A DNA stretch of 64,000 nucleotides from Phycisphaeraceae bacterium (GCA_019636515.1 JAHBXI010000004.1:124001-188000); one strand, 5' to 3'. Numbered from the stretch's first letter, positions 8,334 to 16,109 are shown. Notes: a model not told the origin generated them from the sequence alone. Made by a program: numbers and translations.

Positions 8334-8960
8334 ATGAGCATGACGGATACATCGCAATCTGATGCTCGTGATGCACTCTCGCGAGTCTATCGGGCATACT
8401 TCAACTTCTGCACGACGCCGGATAGAGACTGCGTGTTTGCCCTGCTTTCTGCGCTGCACAGTCTCCATGATCGGTGTCCGCCGGAGACCCGCGAGTTCCT
8501 CTTCTCGCGCTCAGAGTTCGTGTCACTCAAGGCTCTCCGCAACTACTTCCAGCATGAAGCGGAAGTGCGCCATCGCCTCAAGGTCGTACCGGCAAACAAG
8601 TACCCAATCATCACGGACCTGTTCATTCTCTGCCTTGTAGACCGTGCAGTGGTTGACGCCGCGATTGACGCGATTCCAGAGAAGAGACGCGCGGTCGAGC
8701 GCACGCAAGCCGAGCAGTGTTTCAAGTGGTATGGCCCGTGCGTGAACATCAACCCTGCCATTCTGAATCTGATCGCAGCCCTCACGCTTCACGTGATGGA
8801 AAGTGGACTTGAGCCGGATGAGCCTGCTTACGCAAAAATGGTCCAGCAAATCGAGTGGGAGAAAGCCCACGGTCACGAGCACTTCGTGACCGGCGACATA
8901 GCGTGCCATGCCGCAAATGTTGATGCCGTCTTCGCAGAGATTTTGGCGAAGGATGAATAG
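8334..8960 (+). CDS. Unknown helical protein with an RNxxxH (HEPN-type) motif
   Basis: This 208-residue protein is not recognised by family. It is mostly helical and has the string RNYFQH at residues 69-74 (bases 8538-8555), which matches the Rx4-6H/RNxxxH catalytic signature of HEPN ribonucleases, at the end of a predicted helix. It starts 13 bases after hsdR with GAGGG upstream of the ATG at 8334, so it is probably part of the same transcript. The type I R-M-associated anticodon nuclease PrrC also carries a HEPN nuclease, which makes the placement suggestive. A single short motif can arise by chance, so the HEPN assignment is only a hypothesis. Confidence 0.6.
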   Translation: MSMTDTSQSDARDALSRVYRAYFNFCTTPDRDCVFALLSALHSLHDRCPPETREFLFSRSEFVSLKALRNYFQHEAEVRHRLKVVPANKYPIITDLFILCLVDRAVVDAAIDAIPEKRRAVERTQAEQCFKWYGPCVNINPAILNLIAALTLHVMESGLEPDEPAYAKMVQQIEWEKAHGHEHFVTGDIACHAANVDAVFAEILAKDE

Positions 8961-8992
8961 TCGTCGGGCAGTCCCTTTGGGTGTGAGCCATT

Positions 8993-9856
8993 ATGTCGGA
9001 TCGAAGCACATCTACAGGCCGTCAAGCCGACCAATCGCGCCATCAAGCCGGATTCGTTCGACTCTCAAGGCGTTTCTCATCGCTCTTGAAGGGCCGACGC
9101 ACTGACGACGAAGGCTTCCGAGCCGCGCGCGCGTACGCGGCCATCGCCGTTGAGCGATATGCGGAGTGCGCACATGAGGGGCTTGATGGGTTCAGCAAGC
9201 GGATTTGGGCGGTAGTCAGAGGACCAGATACAACTCTGGGGCGATTGCGCCGTACGGACCCGGACATTGCCGAAGAGCAAGATCACGCGAGTCTCAGGCC
9301 GTGGATTCTGGTTTTGCGCAAACTTGCCGTCGAGCATCGAATGGAAGGATTGCCCGGCCTCAACGTCATTGGTGGTGGGCGGACTGGCGGGCGACGACGG
9401 CGGGACGAGTTTGAGGTCAAGGGCGTGTACTACTCACCCCTCCGGTGGCGGCAACTTGCGGAAGACTCGGCGGCAGCCTGCATGGTGCTGAGCGACATGG
9501 CGCGGTGCGAGTTGGCCCCCGTCAACATCGAAGTGCCGCGAGCCAGCGGGACGGAACTCGATCGCGCCGCATCCACTGTCCGCCTGCCACTTGAGCCGTC
9601 GCTCCCGATGGGTCTGCTCGTATCCGAGTTGAAGCGACGGAAGGCGGCGATGACTGACAGAACTGTGCGACGCTGGTTTCAGCGTTGGAGGCAGAAGACC
9701 GGCATAGCGGCGCATCCCGAAGGACGGATTCCTCTGGCCCATATCGCCGCACTCGCATCTTGGCTTGAGACGAGTCGAAGTACATGCAAGGAAACCGTGC
9801 CGTTACTACGCGAAAGCGTGGCATCGCGGATGGGCGGACAGGTTGCGGACAGGTAG
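8993..9856 (+). CDS. Island protein of unknown function, C-terminal helix-turn-helix-like segment
   Basis: A 287-residue Arg-rich basic protein with no recognised family. Residues about 218-260 (TDRTVRRWFQRWRQKTG followed by RIPLAHIAALASWLE) look like a DNA-binding helix pair, and an Arg-rich stretch (GGRTGGRRRRDEF) lies mid-protein. It is the first gene of the regulatory module that precedes the integrase, so a role in replication, excision or control of the element is plausible, but nothing in the sequence proves it. Its 3' end is made of three tandem 11-bp repeats. Confidence 0.6.
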   Translation: MSDRSTSTGRQADQSRHQAGFVRLSRRFSSLLKGRRTDDEGFRAARAYAAIAVERYAECAHEGLDGFSKRIWAVVRGPDTTLGRLRRTDPDIAEEQDHASLRPWILVLRKLAVEHRMEGLPGLNVIGGGRTGGRRRRDEFEVKGVYYSPLRWRQLAEDSAAACMVLSDMARCELAPVNIEVPRASGTELDRAASTVRLPLEPSLPMGLLVSELKRRKAAMTDRTVRRWFQRWRQKTGIAAHPEGRIPLAHIAALASWLETSRSTCKETVPLLRESVASRMGGQVADR

Positions 9857-9866
9857 CGGACAGGCT
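9834..9866 (+). repeat. Three tandem 11-bp repeats (iteron-like)
   Basis: Three consecutive 11-base units share the core GCGGACAGG: 9834-9844, 9845-9855 and 9856-9866. They span the stop codon of the preceding gene and lie just upstream of the excisionase-like gene. The full-turn spacing of about 11 bp puts each copy on the same face of the helix, as expected for a protein-binding array such as accessory sites for excisionase or an iteron. The role is inferred. Confidence 0.6.
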
Positions 9867-10003
9867 GGACCGGTCCGGACATTGCGACCGAGATCGACTG
9901 TCGCTGATTGAGTTCGGCCAGACTCCGGGCATCATGTATGCGTCGGCAACGTGCCGTGACGAGTGTTCACGGACGGCAGCCGAAGCAGTTGCCCGGAGTC
10001 GCC

Positions 10004-10222
10004 ATGAACAAGTTTGTGCTCCAGTCTGAGAAGCGTCCTCTTCCTCCACCGTTGATGTACAGCACGCGAGAGGCCGCGCACGTGTTGGGGATCAGCGAGC
10101 GCACGCTCGCATCCCGTACGAAAGACCGCGCTATCCCCTGCGTTCGGCTGGAGGGTCGCGTGCTCTACCCAGTCAAGGCTCTGGAAGAGTGGATCGCCCG
10201 AAATCAGGAGAGCGTCAAGTGA
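10004..10222 (+). CDS. Excisionase-like helix-turn-helix protein
   Basis: A 72-residue MerR/excisionase-type HTH. After a short N-terminus the motif YSTREAAHVLGISERTLASR is followed by the beta-wing (IPCVRLEGRVLYPVKALEEWI), the standard layout of the HTH_17 family. Such proteins bind attachment-site DNA and act as recombination directionality factors. The ATG at 10004 is preceded by GGAG at 9995-9998. An upstream in-frame GTG or ATG is possible, but the longer product would add only a basic, unconserved-looking tail. Its end overlaps the start of the next gene, so the module is transcribed together. Confidence 0.8.
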   Translation: MNKFVLQSEKRPLPPPLMYSTREAAHVLGISERTLASRTKDRAIPCVRLEGRVLYPVKALEEWIARNQESVK

Positions 10223-10515
10223 CCAAGAAGCCGACATCCCGAATACTACCAAAACGTGAAGTACGCCCCTATGATTGTGCCATGAAGCCGAGCGATGCAC
10301 TCCGAGCAGCAGTCAAGAACTCTGGCGAGACCCGGTACCGGATCGCCCAAGAAACCGGGATGACGGAGAGCGGACTGAGCAGATTCGTTCACGGCGGCGG
10401 ATTGAACTTGGCGAGCCTTGACCGGCTCGCGGGCTACTTGGGACTTGTACTCGTGCCGACTGTGACTCAAGGCAGCATCAAGCCGTCTACGAAGACGCAG
10501 AAGAGGAAGGGCTGA
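10219..10515 (+). CDS. XRE (Cro/C1)-type transcriptional regulator
   Basis: Small DNA-binding regulator. The HTH core (residues about 33-80) reads RYRIAQETGMTESGLSRF and then LASLDRLAGYLGL, typical of planctomycete XRE proteins that accompany integrases. The start was set at the GTG at 10219 because AGGAG at 10206-10210 is well spaced and the codon overlaps the previous stop as GTGA. An ATG at 10282 would give a 77-residue protein beginning right before the HTH and is equally credible from conservation. Likely a repressor controlling the integrase, which follows after 4 bases. Confidence 0.8.
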   Translation: MTKKPTSRILPKREVRPYDCAMKPSDALRAAVKNSGETRYRIAQETGMTESGLSRFVHGGGLNLASLDRLAGYLGLVLVPTVTQGSIKPSTKTQKRKG

Positions 10516-10519
10516 CCAG

Positions 10520-11800
10520 ATGGCGAGCCTCAACAAAGTCGCTGGTAACTGGCGTATTCAGTTCAAGGTGAAGGGCAGTCAGCGGCAGACACTTCGCTTG
10601 GGGCGAGTGTCGCGTAAGCAGGGCGAGACTGTGAAGGTGTTCATCGGGCAACTGGTGTCTGCAAAGGAAACCGGCATCATGGAGCCGGATGCCGCCCGCT
10701 GGATCGCCGATCTGCCCGATGAGATGTACAGCAGGCTGGTGGACGTTGGGCTGGTGCCGCCACGCGGTCGAGCAAAGGCGACGCTCGACTCGTTACTCAA
10801 GGGCTTCTTCGAGAAGGCTGCCGTGAAAGCGAGCACGCTAACGACCTACAAGCAGACTGAGCAGAGCCTTCGTGAGTTCTTCAAGGACGGCTGCCCAATC
10901 AGCACCATCACGCCAGAAGAGGCCGAACGCTGGCGGAAGTCGATGGTGGATGCGAAGTACGCTGCCGCGACCGTCAGCAAGCGCGTGAAGACGGCTCGGT
11001 CGATTTTTCGCGCTGGTCAGAAGATGCGCATGGTGAAAGAGAACCCCTTCGCTGGCGTGAAGGCCGGTTCCCAAACGAATCGAACGCGGCTGCGGTTCAT
11101 CTCGCAAGCGGACATCGAGAAGGTGCTCGCCGCGTGCCCGGACAACGAGTGGCGGCTCATCATCGCTGGGTCTCGATACGGCGGTCTCCGCTGCCCGAGC
11201 GAGCACTTGGCGTTGCGGTGGGGCGACATTGACTGGGAGCGTGAGTGCATCACTGTGACCAGCATGAAGACGGAAGGCTACGAAGGCCGTGAGACCCGCC
11301 AGATTCCGCTCTTCCCCGAGTTGAAGCCGTATCTGAGAGTGGCGTTTGAGAATGCTGAGCCGGGCACGGAGTGGGTCATCTCGCGGTACAGGGATTCCAA
11401 TGCCAATCTGCGGACGCAGTTCGAGCGGATCATCAAGCGGGCAGGCGTGAAGCCGTGGCCCAAGTTGTTCCAAAATCTTCGCTCCACGCGCCAGACGGAA
11501 CTCTGCGACCGTTACCCGACGCACGTGGTCTGCGAGTGGCTTGGGAACACGAAGTCCGTGGCTCGGGAGCACTACTTGCAGGTCACGGATGAGCACTTCA
11601 CAAGGGCCGTCCGAGAGGGTGCCGGGGGTGTGACGCAAAAAGCGACGCAGCAACCCCCAGAAACCGGCTGTGATGACCAGAAGCCGAAGACCCCCGCGCC
11701 CTCCAAAACGCGAGAAACGCAGCCCGTTTCTGTGGGCTGCGTTTCTTCGCTTGACGATCAAGTGACCCCGGAGGGATTCGAACCCTCGTCACCACCGTGA
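10520..11800 (+). CDS. Tyrosine recombinase/integrase of the island
   Basis: Site-specific recombinase that inserts and excises the island at tRNA-Glu. It is 426 residues as read. The N-terminal region is a DNA-binding and SAM-like core domain (about 90-190). The catalytic domain shows the first Arg in GGLRCPSEHLALRWGDID, a helix with RSTRQTEL in place of the usual HxxR, and HYLQV with the nucleophilic Tyr near residue 353. The last dozen codons (VTPEGFEPSS...) are read through the antisense of the tRNA-Glu gene. This tail is a by-product of integration and probably differs in the excised circle. The change at the HxxR position deserves note but is common in relatives. Confidence 0.9.
   Translation: MASLNKVAGNWRIQFKVKGSQRQTLRLGRVSRKQGETVKVFIGQLVSAKETGIMEPDAARWIADLPDEMYSRLVDVGLVPPRGRAKATLDSLLKGFFEKAAVKASTLTTYKQTEQSLREFFKDGCPISTITPEEAERWRKSMVDAKYAAATVSKRVKTARSIFRAGQKMRMVKENPFAGVKAGSQTNRTRLRFISQADIEKVLAACPDNEWRLIIAGSRYGGLRCPSEHLALRWGDIDWERECITVTSMKTEGYEGRETRQIPLFPELKPYLRVAFENAEPGTEWVISRYRDSNANLRTQFERIIKRAGVKPWPKLFQNLRSTRQTELCDRYPTHVVCEWLGNTKSVAREHYLQVTDEHFTRAVREGAGGVTQKATQQPPETGCDDQKPKTPAPSKTRETQPVSVGCVSSLDDQVTPEGFEPSSPP
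11714..11745 (-). terminator. Perfect 12-bp inverted repeat beside tRNA-Glu, probable terminator
   Basis: Bases 11714-11725 and 11734-11745 are perfect complements separated by an 8-base loop. The hairpin lies 18 bases past the 3' end of the tRNA on the minus strand and also inside the integrase reading frame. It probably terminates the tRNA transcript, which would mean the island brings its own terminator to the disrupted locus. There is only a weak T-run on the minus-strand side. Confidence 0.5.
11763..11800. other. Attachment site region (attR/attL) in the 3' end of tRNA-Glu
   Basis: The integrase frame continues across the 3' acceptor and T-arm part of the tRNA gene and stops inside it at 11800. 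Integrases of this class recombine within the 3' part of tRNA genes, leaving a complete tRNA at one end and a repeated core at the other. The matching repeat must lie left of the window, so the exact crossover cannot be set here. Confidence 0.6.
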
Positions 11801-11837
11801 AAGGGTGGTGTCCTGGACCAGGCTAGACGACGGGGCC
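11763..11837 (-). tRNA. tRNA-Glu (anticodon UUC)
   Basis: On the minus strand the sequence folds as a complete cloverleaf. It has a 7-bp acceptor stem GGCCCCG with CGGGGTC (one G-U pair) and discriminator A. The anticodon arm is CCACC-CTTTCAC-GGTGG with TTC in the anticodon position, and the T arm is GAGGG-TTCGAAT-CCCTC. The D-arm region TCGTCTAG followed by CAGGAC matches tRNA-Glu. CCA is not encoded. It is the integration target of the neighbouring island and remains intact. Confidence 0.97.
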
Positions 11838-11848
11838 TGTACGGCCCG

Positions 11849-11854
11849 ATTCTA
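11849..11854 (-). promoter_or_regulatory. Possible -10 element of tRNA-Glu promoter
   Basis: On the minus strand, TAGAAT lies 12 bases upstream of the tRNA 5' end, the right place for a -10 box. No good -35 box is seen at the expected distance. Confidence 0.4.
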
Positions 11855-11997
11855 GGCGACCGCGGACTCGGGGCACGACCCTCGAACCCCCGCTCGGCGT
11901 TTCTTCTCCACCGGCCAGGCTTTCCACGTTCGTTACCCGCATCCCGGACCTCCGAACCGCACGCCCGGCCACCATCTCCCTTCTACTCTCTCCTCCC

Positions 11998-12915
11998 ATG
12001 CCACTCATCTGCACCGGAACCATCGGGATCGACACCGTCTTTGCCCCCGCCGGACACGCCGAGCGCGTCCTGGGCGGTTCGTGTACCTACTTCTGCGCCG
12101 CCGCCTCCTTCTTTTCGCCGGTCCGGATGGTCGCCGCCGTCGGCGGTGATTTCCCCTCGGAGTTCCGCGATGTCCTCTCCTCGTTCGCCGGCGTTGACCT
12201 GCGCGGTCTCGAAACACGCCCCAACTCCAAGACCTTCGCCTGGGGTGGCAAGTACCTCCAGAACATGAACACCCGAGAGACGCTCTTCACCGAACTGGGC
12301 GTCCTGGCCGAACACCCCCCCACCGTCCCCGAAGCCTTCGCCGACAGCCGGTACGTCTTTCTCGCCAACTCCCACCCCGCCGTCCAACTGAACCTGCTCT
12401 CGCAGATCCGAGGCAAGCCAACCGTCGTCGCCGACACCATGGACCTATGGATCAACACCGCCAAGGCCGACCTGCTCGTCCTGCTCCGAAAGACCGACGG
12501 CCTGGTACTCAACTACGACGAGGCCGAACTCCTGACGGGCAGGTCAAACAGCGTCGCGGCGGCTCGGCACATCCTCGAGATGGGTCCACGCTTCGTCGTC
12601 GTCAAGAAGGGCGAGCACGGGGCACTCCTGGCCCATCGCGACGGGCTGGCCGCGCTTCCCGCTTTCCCCGCCGAGTTCGTCGTTGACCCGACCGGCGCCG
12701 GAGACACCTTCGCCGGAGGCATGATGGGCTGGATCGCCTCCACGAACGCCCCGGACCCGGCTTCCTTCGACACCATCCGCCGTTCGCTGGCCGCCGGGAC
12801 CGTCGTCGCCAGTTTCAATATCGAATCGTTCAGCCTCGACCGACTCAGGACGCTGACCCGCTCCGAACTCGACACCCGGATCCGCCAGTACGCCGACATG
12901 GTCCGTATTCCGTGA
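11998..12915 (+). CDS. PfkB-family carbohydrate kinase
   Basis: Ribokinase-like sugar or nucleoside kinase of 305 residues that transfers phosphate from ATP to a hydroxyl of its substrate. The C-terminal PfkB signature DPTGAGDTFAGG is at residues 230-241, with catalytic base Asp236 and the anion-hole GAGD. The N-terminal GGSCTYF region contributes to the substrate pocket. The sequence does not reveal the substrate. No Shine-Dalgarno is visible before the ATG at 11998, so the message may be leaderless or the start weak. First core gene beyond the tRNA. Confidence 0.88.
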   Translation: MPLICTGTIGIDTVFAPAGHAERVLGGSCTYFCAAASFFSPVRMVAAVGGDFPSEFRDVLSSFAGVDLRGLETRPNSKTFAWGGKYLQNMNTRETLFTELGVLAEHPPTVPEAFADSRYVFLANSHPAVQLNLLSQIRGKPTVVADTMDLWINTAKADLLVLLRKTDGLVLNYDEAELLTGRSNSVAAARHILEMGPRFVVVKKGEHGALLAHRDGLAALPAFPAEFVVDPTGAGDTFAGGMMGWIASTNAPDPASFDTIRRSLAAGTVVASFNIESFSLDRLRTLTRSELDTRIRQYADMVRIP

Positions 12916-12961
12916 TTCGTCGCCACGCCCCTTGCGGATCCGGTTCTACACTCCTGCCCCT

Positions 12962-13684
12962 ATGAAGATCGTTGTTTTTCAGCACGGTGAACACGTCGGA
13001 CCCGGTCGCATGGGCGCCACCCTCCGGGACCACGGCTTTTCACTCGATATACGCCGGCTCGACCTCCCGCCTGCCGCCGGAGGGTCAACCATCCCGGTTG
13101 ACTACGACGACGTCGAAGGTGTTCTTTCACTCGGCGGAGAGCAGAACATCGGCGATCCGCACCCCTGGCTCGACGACGAATCCGCGTACCTCCGGGGTGC
13201 GCACGAGCGAGAGATCCCCGTCATCGGCATCTGCCTGGGCGCCCAACTCGTCGCCCACGGACTGGGTGGTTCGGTCGGACCCATGCAGAACCCCGAGGTT
13301 GGCTTCCACACCGTTTCGATCAACACCACGGGTCAGGTCGATCCCCTCCTGGCCGGCATCGCGTGGGACTCCCCGCAGTTCTGCTCCCACGGGTTTGAAA
13401 TCAAGCGACTCCCCGCCGGCGCCACCCTTCTGGCCTCGTCACGCTCGTGCGAGATTCAGTGCTTCCGCGCCGGGCTCCGCACCTTCGCCGTCCAGTACCA
13501 CCCCGAATGCGACCGCGCCATGATTGATCGCTTCTGCTCCGGTTGTTCGCTCATGCGGCGCGCCGGGCTGACCCAGGGCGACATCGCCGAGCAGGCCGAT
13601 CGACACGGCGAGATGTTCGCGCGCCTGGCCGACCGGCTCTGCCTCAACCTTGTCACCCTCCTGTTCCCCGGTTCACGGCGCTGA
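12962..13684 (+). CDS. Class I glutamine amidotransferase-like protein
   Basis: A 240-residue GATase1 domain standing alone. The nucleophile elbow GICLGAQ has Cys91, and the downstream VQYHPE supplies His180 and Glu182, so the catalytic triad is complete. Stand-alone proteins of this type resemble GMP synthase glutaminase homologues and hydrolyse glutamine or gamma-glutamyl compounds. The true substrate is unknown. The ATG at 12962 was preferred over the upstream TTG because the fold begins at MKIVVFQHG. It lies 46 bases after the sugar kinase and 16 bases before the glycosylase gene. Confidence 0.88.
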   Translation: MKIVVFQHGEHVGPGRMGATLRDHGFSLDIRRLDLPPAAGGSTIPVDYDDVEGVLSLGGEQNIGDPHPWLDDESAYLRGAHEREIPVIGICLGAQLVAHGLGGSVGPMQNPEVGFHTVSINTTGQVDPLLAGIAWDSPQFCSHGFEIKRLPAGATLLASSRSCEIQCFRAGLRTFAVQYHPECDRAMIDRFCSGCSLMRRAGLTQGDIAEQADRHGEMFARLADRLCLNLVTLLFPGSRR

Positions 13685-13700
13685 CCATCCCGCGCACGCG

Positions 13701-14681
13701 ATGCCGACCCGCTTGTCCATCGCCGTCCCCGACGACTTTGACCTGCCCAGGGATGCGTGCTCGTACGGCTATTTCCTTCTCGCCCCGAACCTTTGGAACC
13801 CCGACGACCTCTCCCTCTCACGGCCGCTCGACCTTGACGGCGGACCCGCGAAGGTTCGCATCCGTCAGCCATCGCGGCCCGGTGGCCCGCTTCGCGTCGA
13901 CACCGACCGGACGCTCGATCCCGCCGAGCGCGCGGAGGTTCGCGCCCAGGTCACCCGGATGCTCCGGCTCGACGAAGACGCCTCGCACGCCGCGAGGTTT
14001 CACTCGCTGGACCCGCGATTCAAGGAATCCGGTCGGTTCCGTCTCTTCCGATCTCCCACCCTCTTCGAGGATGTCATCAAGACGGTCACCAGTTGCAACG
14101 TGACATGGACCAGCACGATCCTGATGAACCGACGCCTGTGCGAGTGCTTCGGACGCGGAGGTTCGTTTCCAACCGCCCCGCGACTGGCACGCACGCCCCC
14201 CGCCCTGCTCCGCGGGCGATGCTCGGTCGGGTACCGCGATCGGCGCATCGTCGAGATCGCCCGCCTGTTCACCGGACGAGCCATTACCACGGGCGCCACG
14301 CCGCGGCGAATCCCACCCGTCGACGCCCAAACGCTCGAAAGCCCCGCCACGACCGACCAGGCCGTGCTTGATTCACTCCTGGCACTCCCGGGGATCGGAC
14401 CCTACGCCGCGGCGAACATCATGCAACTCCTCGGCCGCTACTCCAGGTTGCCCCTCGATACGGAGTCCGTCCGCCACGGAAAGACCATCCTGGGGTTCAA
14501 GGGCTCCCCGGCACAGGTCATGAAGCGGGTTCGCGAGCATTTCGTGCCCATGGGCGATCAGGCATTCCGGAGTTATTGGTTTGAGTTGTGGCGGTTTTAT
14601 GAATCCAGGCATGGCCCCGCATGGACCTGGCGACGCGATTCGACCGGCCGGCTCTTCACGTCCGCCCACCTTTCTACCTAG
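13701..14681 (+). CDS. AlkA/OGG1-like DNA glycosylase (HhH-GPD superfamily)
   Basis: A base-excision repair glycosylase of 326 residues. The helix-hairpin-helix LLALPGIGPYAAANIMQL is at about 226-243, with the catalytic Asp253 of the GPD loop in PLDTESVRHG. Upstream, FEDVIKTVTSCNVTW is the conserved helix of the family. The N-terminal 110 residues resemble the beta domain of AlkA/OGG1. No Lys is obvious at the OGG1 beta-lyase position, so a monofunctional alkylation-type enzyme is more likely. The start at 13701 is the first ATG after the preceding gene. It may be transcribed with the two genes upstream. Confidence 0.85.
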   Translation: MPTRLSIAVPDDFDLPRDACSYGYFLLAPNLWNPDDLSLSRPLDLDGGPAKVRIRQPSRPGGPLRVDTDRTLDPAERAEVRAQVTRMLRLDEDASHAARFHSLDPRFKESGRFRLFRSPTLFEDVIKTVTSCNVTWTSTILMNRRLCECFGRGGSFPTAPRLARTPPALLRGRCSVGYRDRRIVEIARLFTGRAITTGATPRRIPPVDAQTLESPATTDQAVLDSLLALPGIGPYAAANIMQLLGRYSRLPLDTESVRHGKTILGFKGSPAQVMKRVREHFVPMGDQAFRSYWFELWRFYESRHGPAWTWRRDSTGRLFTSAHLST

Positions 14682-15099
14682 CGTTTTTATAACAAAAACA
14701 ACTTCGTGCTAGTCCAGAGGTCCGTCTGATTTGACCGAGGTGGCGTCGAGACCGTCTTGAGATCGTGTCAATTATCGCTAAACTCCCTGCACATAGGAAC
14801 CTGTGGTTTTTTCCATAGGGATGTGGAGAGGGAAATCAGAACACCCGCGGTCCGAAACGCGGATGCTCGACACGAGGCGTTGTCGGCGTCTGCGCGTAAA
14901 GTCCGATTTTGGTGCCTTTGCACAACAATCATCGTGTCTTCGGGCACGTCTGATTGCGCGACGACCGGATGTTCCGGCGTTGAAACGTCACGGCGCGTTG
15001 GCCGTGCGTGTCGTATGGATGGTTGGCCGGATGGCACTGTTTCCGCAGTGCGGCGGGGGCTTCGGGTTGGCCTGGTTTTTTTTGCGAGGAGGATTGGAC
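14682..15099 (+). other. 418-base non-coding leader region before the exported protein gene
   Basis: No gene is supported here. A promoter-like pair TTGAGA at 14757-14762 and TAAACT at 14779-14784 (16-base spacer) would give a leader of about 300 bases. A 6-bp hairpin (GCACTG at 15034-15039 with CAGTGC at 15046-15051) and a GAGGAGG ribosome site at 15086-15092 lie near the start codon. The leader does not match a riboswitch class that I recognise. Confidence 0.5.
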
Positions 15100-16029
15100 A
15101 TGAAGACTGTTGCATCTGTTCTGGCACTTGTTGGACTGGCGAGCATCGCCCAGGCCGACATCATCACCGCCAACCTGGCCGGCCCCATTTCCTTTACGAA
15201 CGCGGCGCCGAACACCGCGGTACTCAACACCAGCGCCGGGATCGGCCAGCGCGCCCGCGCCTACGTCGTCACCGGCGACTGGACCGCTGGAAGCGGCGGG
15301 CCCTGGTCCAACGAGTTCAGAACCCGTATCTCGGGCGTTACCGACCAGGGCGGAGGCGATCTGAGCCGGGCGCACGGCGGAGCAGGCAACGGCAACCCCT
15401 TCACCTTCGCCTTCCCTACGAACACGACATCCGATCAGGGCCAGTTCCCCCGCACGTTCCTCGCCAACGCCGCCTCATCCGACATCGCGGCGACGACCAG
15501 CCTGACCTTCTGGCAGTCCTTTTCCGGGTCGGGGGCCACGCTGACCAACGGCGCGCTGCACCTGTTCACCGACGCCATCCCGAGCGTGACCTTCAGCACC
15601 GACGCCAACAGCCCCAGCATGACCACCCGCCCCAATTCCCTCACCAGCAACACCACCCTGACGGGACCCTATTACTACAAGTCCCACACCTTCACGGCTC
15701 CGGGAGTCGGGGCAAACCCCTTCCACATCGGCCTGCACACCAACGGCGGCGACGGTTACCTCTACGCCTACAACGGCGCATTCGATCCGAACAACCCGCT
15801 GACCAACCTGATCGGGCTTGACGATGATGGAGACCTGGGCCTGTCACAGAGTTCGAGTTTCTGGCTCAGCCTTACCGGCGGCAACACCTACACGTTGGTC
15901 GCCACGACCTTCTCGGGTGGGGCCTTCCTTACCGACGCCATGATGTCGGTCGCCGGCGTGCCCGCCCCGGGGTCACTGGTGTTGATCGGGCTCGGCGGCC
16001 TGGCCGCTGCTCGCCGCCGCCGCGCTTGA
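15100..16029 (+). CDS. Exported protein with C-terminal PEP-CTERM-like sorting tail
   Basis: A 309-residue secreted protein. The signal peptide is MKTVASVLALVGLASIAQA with a predicted AQA cleavage site. The body is Thr/Asn/Ser-rich and beta-like, with no recognised enzyme motif. The C-terminus reads VPAPGSLVLIGLGGLAA followed by RRRR, a variant of the PEP-CTERM exosortase signal. It is expected to be processed and anchored or released at the cell surface. The start at 15100 is supported by GAGGAGG 7 bases upstream. A strong terminator follows, so it is a single-gene unit. Confidence 0.85.
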   Translation: MKTVASVLALVGLASIAQADIITANLAGPISFTNAAPNTAVLNTSAGIGQRARAYVVTGDWTAGSGGPWSNEFRTRISGVTDQGGGDLSRAHGGAGNGNPFTFAFPTNTTSDQGQFPRTFLANAASSDIAATTSLTFWQSFSGSGATLTNGALHLFTDAIPSVTFSTDANSPSMTTRPNSLTSNTTLTGPYYYKSHTFTAPGVGANPFHIGLHTNGGDGYLYAYNGAFDPNNPLTNLIGLDDDGDLGLSQSSSFWLSLTGGNTYTLVATTFSGGAFLTDAMMSVAGVPAPGSLVLIGLGGLAAARRRRA

Positions 16030-16081
16030 TGGAGATCGGGCTTCTTGCTCCCTCCAGGCACCTGGTCCCGCAACACGATCG

Positions 16082-16109
16082 CCCCGGTCAACCGACCGGG
16101 GTGTTTTTT
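16082..16109 (+). terminator. Rho-independent terminator after the exported protein gene
   Basis: Perfect 8-bp stem CCCCGGTC/GACCGGGG with an AACC loop, followed by TG and six T residues at 16104-16109. Confidence 0.9.

Larger units (their letters stand above)
1..11800. mobile_element. Integrated genomic island (right part) in tRNA-Glu, carrying a type I R-M defence locus
   Basis: The block begins before the window and ends at a tyrosine recombinase gene whose last codons lie inside the 3' end of a tRNA-Glu gene. Its contents are accessory: type I restriction-modification genes, TIR, PIN and HEPN-like proteins, an excisionase-like HTH and an XRE regulator. The DNA beyond the tRNA holds ordinary housekeeping genes. 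The left boundary, and so the second copy of the attachment site, is outside the window, so the total length is unknown. That the element is mobile is inferred from the integrase-tRNA arrangement. Confidence 0.75.

Noticed and set aside
11763-11800. Last residues of the integrase as a real conserved C-terminus
   Set aside because: They are translated from the antisense strand of tRNA-Glu and reflect the integration junction.
14800-14822. Shared motif GGTTTTT...ATAGGGAT in the leaders of the genes at 15100 and 47402
   Set aside because: Spacing differs and the two strings are short; chance cannot be excluded.
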